64,000 nt of DNA from Pilimelia terevasa (GCF_014647915.1 NZ_BMQC01000004.1:124001-188000); one strand, 5' to 3'; counted from the first letter of the stretch, positions 9,205 through 18,323 are shown. The notes: a model not told the origin generated them from the letters alone. Numbers and translations: made by a program.

Positions 9205-10248
9205 CTACCGGTTCCAGAACTCCGGCTTGGTCGGCGGGACACCCGGCGCCTTGGCCTTGATGGCGTTGGCCATCTCCTCCAGCCCGACGAGGCTGAACTT
9301 GCGGTTCAGCGCCCGCATCAGCGAGTTGTCCGAGGGCCGGTAGATGCCCTTGCTGTACGAGGCGAAGCCGCCCTCGTAGGCGCCGATGACGCCGCCGTCG
9401 GGCGTCTCCTGGCCCAGGTACTTCGCCCACTTCCTGCCGTTGGCCTTCATCGCGGCCTCGTCGTAGGTGGACAGGTTGCCCGTCACCGGCTCGCCGCCGG
9501 TGTAGGTGCGCTGCTCGTAGAAGTACTCGTCGTACATGTCGGCGATGGTGTGGCCGAACTCGTGCACCACGATCTGGCCGGACTGCGCGTTGTTGCCCGC
9601 GGACGTGGCCATGTCGTCCTGGACGTACCCCACGCCGCCGTACTTGGCCGAGTTGGCCAGCGCGATCGCCTGGTCGGAGCCGGGCGCCTGGCGGGCGAAC
9701 TCCTTGGCCTTGCCGACGTTGACGCACAGGGCGCGCTCGGTGCCGCCGCACCAGTACCCCATGTCCAGGGCGGTGTCCCGCTGCGTGCCCTTGGGGTCCT
9801 CGTCGACGCCGGACTCCTGGGAGACCACCTCGACGGCCCATACGTTGATCGAGTTCTTGTAGGTGGGGTACGGCTCGACCTTGAGCATCTCGGCCCACTG
9901 GAGCTTGACGTGGTCGAGGAACGCGCCCTGCTGGTCGGCGGTGTAGCCGTCGCCGACGAAGACGATGTCCAGGCGCTGCTCCGGCGGGCCGCTCTGGAAG
10001 ATCGGCGTGACCGCGGCGGCGTCGGCGGCGCGGCGGGTGGCGGCGGTTACGGGGGCGTCGACCTGGGCGGGCACGACCTCGCGGGAGATCGTGCCGTCCT
10101 CGGCGAACACTTCGCGCTCGATGAGGGAGGGCGGCGGCGCGGCGGCGGCGTCGGCGCGCGGGGTACCGGTGAGGGGGCTGACGACGGCCGAGGCGGCGAG
10201 CACGGCGACGGCGACCGCCGCAACCTGCCAGCGGGTGGAGTGCGGCAC
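9205..10248 (-). CDS. Secreted M64 (IgA peptidase-like) zinc metallopeptidase
   Basis: 347 residues from the GTG at 10248, chosen because CTGGAGGA lies 3 nt upstream and VPHSTRWQVAAVAVAVLAAS then forms a signal peptide with cleavage near ADAAA. The catalytic region reads HEFGHTIADMYDEY near residue 228, the HExxH zinc motif with the downstream Asp/Glu-Tyr seen in MEROPS family M64; FVGDGYTADQQGAFLDHV and YKNSINVWAVEV are further family landmarks. Expected to be an extracellular protease. Family members include IgA-cleaving enzymes of gut bacteria, but in soil actinomycetes the substrate is unknown and IgA activity should not be assumed. Convergent with livF and divergent from polA. Confidence 0.85.
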   Translation of the reverse strand: MPHSTRWQVAAVAVAVLAASAVVSPLTGTPRADAAAAPPPSLIEREVFAEDGTISREVVPAQVDAPVTAATRRAADAAAVTPIFQSGPPEQRLDIVFVGDGYTADQQGAFLDHVKLQWAEMLKVEPYPTYKNSINVWAVEVVSQESGVDEDPKGTQRDTALDMGYWCGGTERALCVNVGKAKEFARQAPGSDQAIALANSAKYGGVGYVQDDMATSAGNNAQSGQIVVHEFGHTIADMYDEYFYEQRTYTGGEPVTGNLSTYDEAAMKANGRKWAKYLGQETPDGGVIGAYEGGFASYSKGIYRPSDNSLMRALNRKFSLVGLEEMANAIKAKAPGVPPTKPEFWNR

Positions 10249-10411
10249 TGGTCCTCCAGTGAATTCAGGTGGGTGGATGAATCCTAGGGGAGCGGCGCAG
10301 GGCGCGGAACCCACAGCGGGTGCCGGCGCCGACACGCTGCGGTCGACCCGTCCGCGCCGACCGGCACGGCCTCGCCCGCGCCGTCACACCGGGCCGTTAG
10401 AGTCGCCTGCT

Positions 10412-13099
10412 GTGACGGAAACTCCCCGGCTGCTGCTGCTCGACGGCCACTCGCTGGCCTACCGCGCCTTTTTCGCCCTGCCCGTGGAGAACTTCTCCAC
10501 CACCACGGGCCAGCACACGAACGCCGTGTACGGCTTCACGTCGATGCTGATCAACGTCCTTCGGGACGAGCGGCCCAGCCACATCGTGGTCGCCTTCGAC
10601 GTGTCCCGGCGGTCGTTCCGCACCGAGCGGTACGCCGAGTACAAGGCCAACCGCAGCGAGTCGCCGAGCGAGTTCGGCGGCCAGGTCAGCCTGGTGCAGG
10701 AGGTCCTCGCCGCGCTGCGGATCCCGGTGGTCGAGAAGCCCGGGTACGAGGCCGACGACGTGATCGCCACCCTGGCCCGCGAGGCCCGCGAGGCGGGCAT
10801 GGACGTGCTCATCTGCACCGGCGACCGGGACGCCTTCCAACTGATCGACGACCGCACGACGGTGCTGTACCCGCGCAAGGGCGTCTCCGACCTCGCGCGG
10901 ATGGACCCGGCCGCCGTCACCGACCGGTACGGCGTCGGCCCCGACCGGTACCGCGACCTCGCGGCGCTCGTCGGCGAGTCCAGCGACAACCTGCCGGGCG
11001 TGCCCGGGGTCGGCCCGAAGACGGCGGCGAAGTGGATCGGCCAGCACGACGGCCTCGACGGGATCGTCGCCCACGTCGACCAGATCAGGGGCAAGGCGGG
11101 GGAGAGCCTGCGCGAGCGCCTCGCCGACGTGCTGCGCAACCACGAGCTGAACCGCCTCGTCGACGACCTGGAGTTGCCGCTGCACCCGGCGGACGCCCGC
11201 TGGGCGGGCTGGGACCGCGAGGCTGTCCACCAGGTGTTCGACGCGCTGGAGTTCAAGATCCTGCGGGACCGGCTGTACCAGTACCTCGACGCCGTCGAGC
11301 CGGAGGCCGAGGCGGGCTTCGACCTGGCCGGCGAGGTGCTCGCCCCCGGCGCGCTCGCCGACTGGCTGGCGGCCCACGCCGCCGACGGCGCGCCGGTCGG
11401 CATGGCGGTGGCGGGCTCCTTCGGGCGCGGCACCGGCACGTTCGCGGGGCTGGCCCTGGCCGCCGCCGACGGCGCCGCCGCGTGGATCGACCCGGCGGCG
11501 CTGGACGCCGCGGACGACGGCGCGCTGGCGGCGTGGCTGGCCGACCCGGGCCGCGGCAAGATCCTGCACGACGCCAAGCCCGCCCTGCTGGCCTGTGCCG
11601 CCCGCGGTTGGTCCCTGGCCGGCCTGACCCGGGACACGGCGCTGGCCGCCTACCTGGCCCGCCCCGACCAGCGCACCTACGACCTGACCGACCTCGCGCT
11701 GCGCTACCTGCACCGCGAGCTGCGGGTGGAGGAGCCCGACGACGGCCAGCTCACCCTCGACGGCCTCGGCGACGACGACGGCCGGGCCGAGCAGGCGCTC
11801 ATGCTGCGCGCCCGGGCCACCCTGGACCTGGCCGCCGCGCTGGACGAGGAGCTGGGCCGCGACGGCGACGCCTCCGCCCGCCTGCTCGCCGAGGTGGAGC
11901 AGCCGCTGCTGGAGGTGCTGGCGGGCCTGGAGCGCACCGGCATCGCCGCCGACACCGACTACCTGTCGGAGTTGGAGGCGCACTTCGCCGCCGAGGTCAA
12001 GGCCGCCGCCCAGGCCGCGTACGGCGTGGTGGGGCGCGAGTTCAACCTCGGCTCACCCAAGCAGCTCCAGGAGATCCTGTTCACCGAGCTGGCGCTGCCG
12101 AAGACCAAGAAGATCAAGACCGGGTACACCACGGACGCCGAGGCGCTGCAGAACCTGTTCGCGCAGACGGAGCACCCCGTCCTGGCCCACCTGCTGCGCC
12201 ACCGCGACGTGGCCAAGCTCAAGTCGACGGTGGACGGCCTGCTGAAGTCCGTCGCCGACGACGGCCGGATCCACACCACCTTCTACCAGACCGTCGCCGC
12301 CACGGGCCGGCTGTCGTCCACCGACCCGAACCTGCAGAACGTGCCCATCCGCACGGAGGAGGGGCGTCGGATCCGCCGGGCGTTCATGGTCGGCGCCGGG
12401 TACGAGTCGCTGATGACCGCGGACTACAGCCAGATCGAGATGCGGATCATGGCGCACCTGTCCGAGGACGCCGCGCTCATCGAGGCGTTCCGGACCGGCG
12501 AGGACTTCCACACCACGACCGCGTCCTTCGTGTTCGGGGTGCCGATGCAGGAGGTCGTGCCGGAGCAGCGGCGCAAGATCAAGGCGATGAACTACGGCCT
12601 GGCGTACGGGCTGTCGGCGTTCGGCCTGTCCAACCAGTTGCGGATCGCCACCGACGAGGCGCGGGCGCTGATGGAGCAGTACTTCGACCGCTTCGGCGGC
12701 GTCCGCGCGTACCTGCACTCGGTCGTGGCGCAGGCGCGCCAGGACGGCTACACCTCGACGATGCTCGGCCGCCGCCGCTACCTGCCGGACCTGGTCAGCG
12801 ACAACCGCCAGCGCCGGGAGATGGCCGAGCGGATGGCGCTGAACGCGCCCATCCAGGGCTCGGCCGCCGACATCATCAAGGTCGCGATGCTGCGGCTGGA
12901 CGGCGCGCTGCGGGAGGCCAACCTGCGCTCGCGGATGCTGCTCCAGGTCCACGACGAACTCGTCCTGGAGGTCGGGCCGGGCGAGCGGGCCGCGCTGGAG
13001 GAGGTCGTGCGCCGCGAGATGGGCGGCGCCGCCGCGCTGTCGGTACCGCTGGAGGTCTCGGTGGGCGTGGGCCGGGACTGGGACACCGCCGCCCACTGA
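10412..13099 (+). CDS. polA: DNA polymerase I
   Basis: 895 residues from GTG 10412 (VTETPRLLLLDGHSLAYRAF), the usual actinobacterial start; the open frame continues upstream but without family similarity. Residues 1-300 form the 5'-3' flap exonuclease (HIVVAFDVSRRSFR, YEADDVIATLA, GESSDNLPGVPGVGPKTA). Residues 310-500 occupy the place of the 3'-5' proofreading domain but lack its metal-binding acidic motifs. Residues 520-895 are the polymerase (TGRLSSTDPNLQNVPIR, DYSQIEMRIMAHLSED near 670, VHDELVLEV near 846). Fills gaps after UvrABC excision and processes Okazaki fragments. A TAGAGT -10 element lies 8 nt before the GTG, so translation may be leaderless. Confidence 0.97.
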   Translation: MTETPRLLLLDGHSLAYRAFFALPVENFSTTTGQHTNAVYGFTSMLINVLRDERPSHIVVAFDVSRRSFRTERYAEYKANRSESPSEFGGQVSLVQEVLAALRIPVVEKPGYEADDVIATLAREAREAGMDVLICTGDRDAFQLIDDRTTVLYPRKGVSDLARMDPAAVTDRYGVGPDRYRDLAALVGESSDNLPGVPGVGPKTAAKWIGQHDGLDGIVAHVDQIRGKAGESLRERLADVLRNHELNRLVDDLELPLHPADARWAGWDREAVHQVFDALEFKILRDRLYQYLDAVEPEAEAGFDLAGEVLAPGALADWLAAHAADGAPVGMAVAGSFGRGTGTFAGLALAAADGAAAWIDPAALDAADDGALAAWLADPGRGKILHDAKPALLACAARGWSLAGLTRDTALAAYLARPDQRTYDLTDLALRYLHRELRVEEPDDGQLTLDGLGDDDGRAEQALMLRARATLDLAAALDEELGRDGDASARLLAEVEQPLLEVLAGLERTGIAADTDYLSELEAHFAAEVKAAAQAAYGVVGREFNLGSPKQLQEILFTELALPKTKKIKTGYTTDAEALQNLFAQTEHPVLAHLLRHRDVAKLKSTVDGLLKSVADDGRIHTTFYQTVAATGRLSSTDPNLQNVPIRTEEGRRIRRAFMVGAGYESLMTADYSQIEMRIMAHLSEDAALIEAFRTGEDFHTTTASFVFGVPMQEVVPEQRRKIKAMNYGLAYGLSAFGLSNQLRIATDEARALMEQYFDRFGGVRAYLHSVVAQARQDGYTSTMLGRRRYLPDLVSDNRQRREMAERMALNAPIQGSAADIIKVAMLRLDGALREANLRSRMLLQVHDELVLEVGPGERAALEEVVRREMGGAAALSVPLEVSVGVGRDWDTAAH

Positions 13100-13112
13100 C
13101 CGCGGCCGCCGG

Positions 13113-13757
13113 TCAGGGTGTGATCTGGGCGATCGGCAGCCGGATGGCGAACGGCTCGCCGAGCTTCAGGACGTCCGCGCTGTCGCCGACGAGCGCGTAC
13201 TCCCGGAAGCCGCTGCGCCCCGGGTGGTCGCTGAGCCGGTACGCGTAGACGTGCACCGGGTCCTGCTCGACGCGCCAGTAGTGCCGGATGCCGGCGGCGG
13301 CGTACTCGCCCGGCTTGGCGAACCGGTCGGTGCGCCGGGTGCCCGGCGAGACGATCTCCACGGCCACGACGACCTGGTCGGCGGTGAGGAAGTGGCGGCT
13401 GCCGTCGCCGCCGGCCAGGCGGAGCACGACGTCGGGGATGCGGACGTCGCGCTCGCTGAGCGCGACGCCGACGGCCAGGGCGGTCTTGTACCCGGCCGGC
13501 GCGTGCGCCCGCAGCCAGGCCCAGAGCAGGGCGGATATGTCCTGGTGGTCTTCGCTGGGGGAGGGGGCCACGTGCAGCACTCCGTCCACGAGTTCGACGC
13601 GGGGGGCGTCGGCAGGGAGATCCAGGAGATCTTCCAGGGTGTGGTCGGCGCGGATCTGACGGAGCGGATCGGGCTGCCAGGGCGCCGCGCCGACGACTGC
13701 GGCGGACGGCGTCTGCTCAGCGGTCACCGGAGGAGTGTACGTCTGACGCACCCGCAC
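13113..13757 (-). CDS. Uma2 family (DUF820) nuclease-fold protein
   Basis: 214 residues if the GTG at 13757 is used; GTG 13751 or 13727 are alternatives and no ribosome-binding site decides between them. The Uma2/DUF820 pattern is clear: RVELVDGVLHVAPSPSEDHQ, then VRIPDVVLR, VAVEIVSPGTRRTDRFAKPGEYAAAGIRHYW. The D...ExVSP...K arrangement is that of PD-(D/E)xK nucleases, but cellular roles of this family are unproven. It ends 13 nt from the convergent polA stop. Such genes are numerous in multicellular actinomycetes. Confidence 0.8.
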   Translation of the reverse strand: MRVRQTYTPPVTAEQTPSAAVVGAAPWQPDPLRQIRADHTLEDLLDLPADAPRVELVDGVLHVAPSPSEDHQDISALLWAWLRAHAPAGYKTALAVGVALSERDVRIPDVVLRLAGGDGSRHFLTADQVVVAVEIVSPGTRRTDRFAKPGEYAAAGIRHYWRVEQDPVHVYAYRLSDHPGRSGFREYALVGDSADVLKLGEPFAIRLPIAQITP

Positions 13758-13763
13758 CGGACC

Positions 13764-14606
13764 TCACATGCTCGGCGGCTTCTGGCTCAGGAAGACGGCC
13801 GTACCCGGGAAGATCCGGCCGCGCAGCGGGCTCCACTGGCCCCACACGCCGTCGTGGTCGGCCGGCCACTCCGGCTCGACGAGGTCGGTGAGGACGAACC
13901 CCGCGGCGACCAGCTCCCGGATCCGGTCGCCGAGGGTGCGGTGCTGTTCGACGTAGGTGGCCCGGCCGGCGCGGTCGTGCTCGACGTAGGGACGGCGATC
14001 GAAGTACGAGTGTACCGCCGTCAGTCCGTTTTCACCCGGGTCGTCCAGGAAAATCCAGCGGAACGGATGGGTGACCGAAAACACCCACCGGCCACCTGGT
14101 CGTAACACCCGCGCGACCTCCCGCGTGAGCGCCCCGGAGTCGGCCACGAACGGGACCGCGCCGAACGCCGTGCAGACGATGTCGAAGCTGGCGTCGCGCA
14201 GCGGCAGCGCCAGCGCGTCGGCCTGCACCAGCGGCACCCGCACACCGGTCCGCGCCGCGGCCTGCGCGGCGTGCCGCAGCATCCCGGCCGACAGGTCCAG
14301 CGCCGTCACCCGCGCGCCCTCGCCGGCCAGCCAGCGGGCCGCCGCCGCGGCGCCGCAGCCCAGCTCCAGCACCCGCCGGCCGGCGACGGGGCCCAGCAGC
14401 CGGGCGTCGGCCTCCCGCAGCCGCTCGGGGCACCAGACGAAGTCCGCGTCGCCCAGGAAGGCGCCGTGCGCGGCCTGGTACGCGTCGGCGTCGCCGTCCC
14501 ACCAACGGCGGCTGGCCCGGCGACTCTCGGTGTCGGTCACCGCCCGCCGGGTCACCCCCGCCGTGCCGGTCGCCGCGGCCGGGGGCGGGTCGGGGAGGCT
14601 GTCCAT
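13764..14606 (-). CDS. Class I SAM-dependent methyltransferase
   Basis: 280 residues from ATG 14606. The SAM-binding motif I is VLELGCGAAAAARWLAGEG (about residues 79-97), followed by VTALDLSAGMLRHA and FDIVCTAFGAVPFVAD, the layout of Methyltransf_11/UbiE-type enzymes. The C-terminal half (SVTHPFRWIFLDDPGENGL, EWPADHDGVWGQWSPLRG) is well conserved in actinobacterial relatives near rpsA and polA. The substrate is unknown. A TACCGT hexamer lies 6 nt before the ATG, so the gene may be leaderless. It is 6 nt from the Uma2 gene, so both may be co-transcribed. Confidence 0.8.
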   Translation of the reverse strand: MDSLPDPPPAAATGTAGVTRRAVTDTESRRASRRWWDGDADAYQAAHGAFLGDADFVWCPERLREADARLLGPVAGRRVLELGCGAAAAARWLAGEGARVTALDLSAGMLRHAAQAAARTGVRVPLVQADALALPLRDASFDIVCTAFGAVPFVADSGALTREVARVLRPGGRWVFSVTHPFRWIFLDDPGENGLTAVHSYFDRRPYVEHDRAGRATYVEQHRTLGDRIRELVAAGFVLTDLVEPEWPADHDGVWGQWSPLRGRIFPGTAVFLSQKPPSM

Positions 14607-14850
14607 GGCCGTACGGTACGGCGCGGGCGCCGGCCGGCCCGGATCCGCCGGGGCGTGTGGTGGCCCTTGCGTGCTGTGGTATTAGGCACGGTAAGCTGTC
14701 CGGTGCGCTTGCGGTTCGCGCACCTCGGCAGGGAGTAGGTGTGACGCGCGAGCCGGAACCACCCGCGGTGCCGCCGCGCGTGGGGCCGGCCATCGCCCCC
14801 AGGCGCGGCAAAGGTCACCGCTACACCATCCGTTCGGAGCAACCGCCCAC

Positions 14851-16365
14851 ATGACGAGCAGCATCGAGGCCCCCTCGAGCGCCAACAGGGTCACCATTGA
14901 CGATCTCGGTTCCGAGGAGGCTTTCCTCGCCGCGATCGACGAGACCATCAAGTACTTCAACGACGGCGACATTGTCGAAGGCACCGTCGTCAAGGTCGAC
15001 CGGGACGAGGTCCTGCTCGACATCGGCTACAAGACCGAGGGAGTCATCCCCTCGCGCGAGTTGTCGATCAAGCACGACGTCGACCCCGCCGAGGTGGTGT
15101 CGGTCGGTGACCACATCGAGGCCCTCGTCCTCCAGAAGGAGGACAAGGAAGGCCGCCTGATCCTCTCGAAGAAGCGGGCGCAGTACGAGCGCGCGTGGGG
15201 CACCATCGAGAAGATCAAGGAGGAGGACGGCGTCGTGCGCGGCTCCGTCATCGAGGTCGTCAAGGGTGGCCTCATCCTGGACATCGGCCTGCGCGGCTTC
15301 CTGCCCGCGTCGCTGGTCGAGATGCGGCGGGTCCGCGACCTCCAGCCGTACGTCGGCCGGGAGCTCGAAGCCAAGATCATCGAGCTGGACAAGAACCGCA
15401 ACAACGTGGTCCTGTCCCGCCGGGCGTGGCTGGAGCAGACGCAGTCCGAGGTGCGCACCGAGTTCCTCAACAAGCTCCAGAAGGGACAGGTCCGCAAGGG
15501 CGTCGTCTCCTCGATCGTCAACTTCGGCGCGTTCGTGGACCTCGGCGGCGTCGACGGCCTGGTGCACGTCTCCGAGCTGTCCTGGAAGCACATCGACCAC
15601 CCGTCCGAGGTTGTCGAGGTCGGCCAGGAGGTCGAGGTCGAGGTCCTGGACGTCGACCTGGACCGCGAGCGGGTCTCCCTGTCGCTGAAGGCGACGCAGG
15701 AGGACCCGTGGCGCCAGTTCGCCCGGACCCACGCGATCCAGCAGATCGTGCCGGGCAAGGTCACCAAGCTGGTGCCGTTCGGCGCGTTCGTGCGCGTCGA
15801 CGACGGCATCGAGGGCCTGGTGCACATCTCCGAGCTGGCCGAGCGCCACGTCGAGATCCCGGAGCAGGTCGTCCAGGTCGGCTCGGACGTCATGGTCAAG
15901 GTCATCGACATCGACCTGGAGCGCCGGCGGATCTCGCTGTCGCTCAAGCAGGCGAACGAGGGCTTCCAGGAGGGCGAGGAGCACTTCGACCCGACCCTCT
16001 ACGGCATGGCCGCCACGTACGACAACGAGGGCAACTACATCTACCCCGACGGCTTCGACCCGGAGACCGGCGAGTGGATGGAAGGCTTCGACAAGCAGCG
16101 TGAGGAGTGGGAGCGGCAGTACGCCGAGGCCCGCACCCGCTGGGAGGCGCACACCAAGCAGGTCGTCGCCTCCCGCGCCGCCGAGGCCGAGGCGGAGGCC
16201 GCTCCGCCGGCCGCCGCGTCCTCGACCAGCACCAGCGGGCCGGCCGCGGCGACCTCGTCGTCGTCCTCGTCGACCCCCGCCCGCACGTCCCAGGAGCCCA
16301 GCGGCACCCTGGCGACGGACGAGGCGCTCGCGGCCCTGCGCGAGAAGCTGGCCGGCAACAAGTAG
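14851..16365 (+). CDS. rpsA: 30S ribosomal protein S1
   Basis: 504 residues with four S1 RNA-binding repeats: about residues 35-105 (GDIVEGTVVKVDRDEVLLDIGYKT), 120-190 (GVVRGSVIEVVKGGLILDIG), 208-275 (GVVSSIVNFGAFVDLGGVDG) and 295-360 (GKVTKLVPFGAFVRVDDG). The C-terminal 130 residues are acidic and then Ser/Ala-rich low complexity, as usual in actinobacteria, which have four rather than six S1 domains. Binds mRNA leaders on the 30S subunit. GGAG lies 11 nt before the ATG; the 244-bp upstream gap should hold its promoter. Followed by coaE and uvrB, the same order as in Mycobacterium. Confidence 0.96.
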   Translation: MTSSIEAPSSANRVTIDDLGSEEAFLAAIDETIKYFNDGDIVEGTVVKVDRDEVLLDIGYKTEGVIPSRELSIKHDVDPAEVVSVGDHIEALVLQKEDKEGRLILSKKRAQYERAWGTIEKIKEEDGVVRGSVIEVVKGGLILDIGLRGFLPASLVEMRRVRDLQPYVGRELEAKIIELDKNRNNVVLSRRAWLEQTQSEVRTEFLNKLQKGQVRKGVVSSIVNFGAFVDLGGVDGLVHVSELSWKHIDHPSEVVEVGQEVEVEVLDVDLDRERVSLSLKATQEDPWRQFARTHAIQQIVPGKVTKLVPFGAFVRVDDGIEGLVHISELAERHVEIPEQVVQVGSDVMVKVIDIDLERRRISLSLKQANEGFQEGEEHFDPTLYGMAATYDNEGNYIYPDGFDPETGEWMEGFDKQREEWERQYAEARTRWEAHTKQVVASRAAEAEAEAAPPAAASSTSTSGPAAATSSSSSSTPARTSQEPSGTLATDEALAALREKLAGNK

Positions 16366-16381
16366 GCACCACCCGCTTCCC

Positions 16382-16420
16382 CACTGAGGGCGCAGCCGCG
16401 ACGCGGCTGCGCCCTCAGTG
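16382..16420. terminator. Hairpin terminator after rpsA
   Basis: Arms CACTGAGGGCGCAGCCGCG and its exact complement are separated by one base, giving a stem of about 17 bp once a minimal loop is allowed. It follows the rpsA stop by 16 nt and overlaps the stop codon of the convergent small gene, so it can act in both directions. Confidence 0.8.
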
Positions 16421-16768
16421 CATGGCCTCGGCGAGAGCGGCCGCGCCGGACAGGCCGTACCAGGCGGCCGGCGCGGCCACGGCACCCAGCACGGCCACCG
16501 TGAGCCGGACAGCGTGCGGGCCGCCGCCGGGCGCGCGGTGCGAGCGGATCGGATCGGGGTCCACCCCGACGGGCCGGAACGGGGTCGCCGCCGCCGGGTC
16601 GGCCTCCGGCGAGGTGCGGCGCTGGGCGGCCGCCCGCAGGGCCGCGGTGGCGAGCAGGACCGCGCGCTGGGTGACCGGGGCGACGGTCCACCGCTGGCTC
16701 TCGCGGTGCCGCGCCGTGTGCCCGGGCTCGGCGAACGGCGCCAGGAGCGGGTGGGAACGCGGTGTCAC
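16415..16768 (-). CDS. Small predicted membrane protein, unknown function
   Basis: 117 residues from GTG 16768, chosen because GGAGGTG lies 4-6 nt upstream; GTG 16774 overlaps that site and is less likely. The N-terminal part is polar (RHRESQRWTVAPVTQ), with hydrophobic spans RAVLLATAALRAAA and, at the C-terminus, LTVAVLGAVAAPAAWYGL. It lies between rpsA and coaE on the opposite strand. I do not recognise the family with confidence and assign no function. Confidence 0.6.
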   Translation of the reverse strand: MTPRSHPLLAPFAEPGHTARHRESQRWTVAPVTQRAVLLATAALRAAAQRRTSPEADPAAATPFRPVGVDPDPIRSHRAPGGGPHAVRLTVAVLGAVAAPAAWYGLSGAAALAEAMH

Positions 16769-16932
16769 GGGCACCTCCGGTGTCGCGCGGGCCAGGGCTG
16801 CCGCCCACCGCGTACACCGGCCGCGGCACGCCGCTCTGCGCAGTTAATCCCGTACGGGGTGCCGGCGGTCATCATGTCCGGGCGCGTCACCTGTTCGGGT
16901 ACTTGCCGCCCGGGTGCTGTTTACTGGTACCC

Positions 16933-18063
16933 GTGTTGCAGATCGCCCTGACCGGCGGGATCGGCGCGGGAAAGAGCGCGGTGGCGGCCCGCCTGGTCAC
17001 CCGCGGCGCGGTCCTCGTGGACGCCGACGTGCTCGCCCGCGAGGCGGTGGCCCGGGGCACCGACGGCCTCGCCGAGGTGGTCGCCGCGTTCGGGCCGTCC
17101 GTGCGCGCCGCCGACGGCGACCTGGACCGGGCGGCGCTGGCCGGCCTGGTGTTCACCGACGCGCAGGCCCGGCGCCGGCTGGAGGGCATCGTCCACCCGC
17201 GGGTCCGCGCCCGGGCCGCCGCGCTGGTCGCCGCGGCGCCGCCGGACGCGGTCGTCGTGCACGACATCCCGCTGCTGGCGGAGTCCGGGCAGGCGGCCGC
17301 CTACCCGCTGGTGGTGGTCGTCGACGCGGCCCGCCGGGTCCGCCTGGACCGGCTGGTCGCCACCCGCGGGATGAGCGAGCAGGACGCCGCCGCCCGGATC
17401 GACGCCCAGGCCACCCGGGCGCAGCGGCTGGCGGTCGCCGACGTCGTACTGCCGAACGAGTCCACCCCGGCCGCGCTGCACGCGGCGGTCGACCGGCTCT
17501 GGGACCGGCGGCTGCTGCCCTTCGCGGCGCACCTGCGCACGGGGACGCCGCCGCCGCGGGCCGCGCCGACGGTCGTACCGCCGGATCCCGGCTGGGCGGC
17601 GCAGGGCGACCGGCTGTGCGCCCGGCTCCGGCACGCGCTGGGCACGGCGGCCGGCCGGGTCGCGCACGTCGGCCCGACCGCCGTACCGGGCCTGCCGGCG
17701 CCCGACGTGCTGGACGTGCAGGTCGTGGTCGACTCGTCCGCGGCTGCCCGCACCGCGGCGGCGGGCTGCGGCCCGGCCGGCCTGGTGGTCCCGCCCCGGC
17801 GGACGGAGGCCGCGCGGGGCGAGGCGTGGGCCGTCGAGGCGGACGCGCTGCGGCCGGTGACCGTCCGCTTCACCCCGGCGGCCTCGCCCGCCTGGCGCCA
17901 GCGGCTGCTGCTGCGCGACTGGCTGCGCGCCGACCCAGCCGCCCGGAGTGCCTGGACCGACCTGCAGGGCGCCCGCCCGCCCGGTGGCGGGGCGTCGCCG
18001 GATGAGGCGCTGGGGCGGGCGGCGGGGGAGTGGGCGGCGCGGACGGGCTGGACGCCGACGTGA
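16933..18063 (+). CDS. coaE: Dephospho-CoA kinase fused to a UPF0157/GrpB domain
   Basis: 376 residues from GTG 16933. The N-terminal 200 residues are dephospho-CoA kinase, the last step of coenzyme A synthesis: P-loop LTGGIGAGKSAVAARL, DADVLAREAV, and the CoA lid region VHDIPLLAES with RLVATRGMSEQDAAARIDAQ. Residues 215-376 form a GrpB/UPF0157 (nucleotidyltransferase-like) domain: PDPGWAAQGDRLCARLRHAL, VAHVGPTAVPGLPAPDVLDV, FTPAASPAWRQRLLLRDWL. The same fusion is known in mycobacteria, so this is not a frameshift. Lies between rpsA and uvrB. Confidence 0.93.
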   Translation: MLQIALTGGIGAGKSAVAARLVTRGAVLVDADVLAREAVARGTDGLAEVVAAFGPSVRAADGDLDRAALAGLVFTDAQARRRLEGIVHPRVRARAAALVAAAPPDAVVVHDIPLLAESGQAAAYPLVVVVDAARRVRLDRLVATRGMSEQDAAARIDAQATRAQRLAVADVVLPNESTPAALHAAVDRLWDRRLLPFAAHLRTGTPPPRAAPTVVPPDPGWAAQGDRLCARLRHALGTAAGRVAHVGPTAVPGLPAPDVLDVQVVVDSSAAARTAAAGCGPAGLVVPPRRTEAARGEAWAVEADALRPVTVRFTPAASPAWRQRLLLRDWLRADPAARSAWTDLQGARPPGGGASPDEALGRAAGEWAARTGWTPT

Positions 18064-18231
18064 GCGCTCGCGGCGGCCGGGGGTGCGCTCACCGGACGGA
18101 CCGGGGCTGCTACCGCGCCACAGGCGGCGTGTCCCGGCCGCGCCCGCCGCCGGTCGTGAGAGCGGCCGCGGGCGGCGGCGCCGGAGCCGCCTGACGGCCG
18201 CCGCGAGCGGCCACGGCCCACCGTAGCGACG

Positions 18232-18268
18232 CCGGGTGGCCGGCACAATCAATATCCCGGCCACCCGG
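18232..18268 (+). promoter_or_regulatory. 12-bp hairpin upstream of uvrB
   Basis: CCGGGTGGCCGG and CCGGCCACCCGG are exact inverted arms around an AT-rich 13-nt loop (CACAATCAATATC). It is 169 nt after coaE and 27 nt before the uvrB -35 element. It may terminate coaE transcription, or act as a binding site because the loop is the only AT-rich stretch nearby. Confidence 0.5.
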
Positions 18269-18294
18269 TGTGCGCCATCCGCACGCCCGGCGGG

Positions 18295-18317
18295 TTGTCG
18301 GACCCGCGGCGTAGGTT
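18295..18317 (+). promoter_or_regulatory. PafBC-type (RecA-independent) damage promoter of uvrB
   Basis: TTGTCGGAC (18295-18303), exactly 8 nt, then TAGGTT (18312-18317) matches the mycobacterial RecA-NDp consensus TTGTCRGTG-N8-TANNNT at the first six and all -10 consensus positions. The hexamer ends 6 nt before the uvrB ATG, so transcription would begin at or next to the start codon. Confidence 0.65.
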
Positions 18318-18323
18318 GGTCGC

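Noticed and set aside
9965-10411. N-terminal extension of PolA by 149 codons
   Set aside because: Antisense to the M64 peptidase gene and without similarity; the family start is GTG 10412.
16933-18063. Frameshift fusion in coaE
   Set aside because: The same two-domain protein occurs in mycobacteria, and coding quality is uniform throughout.
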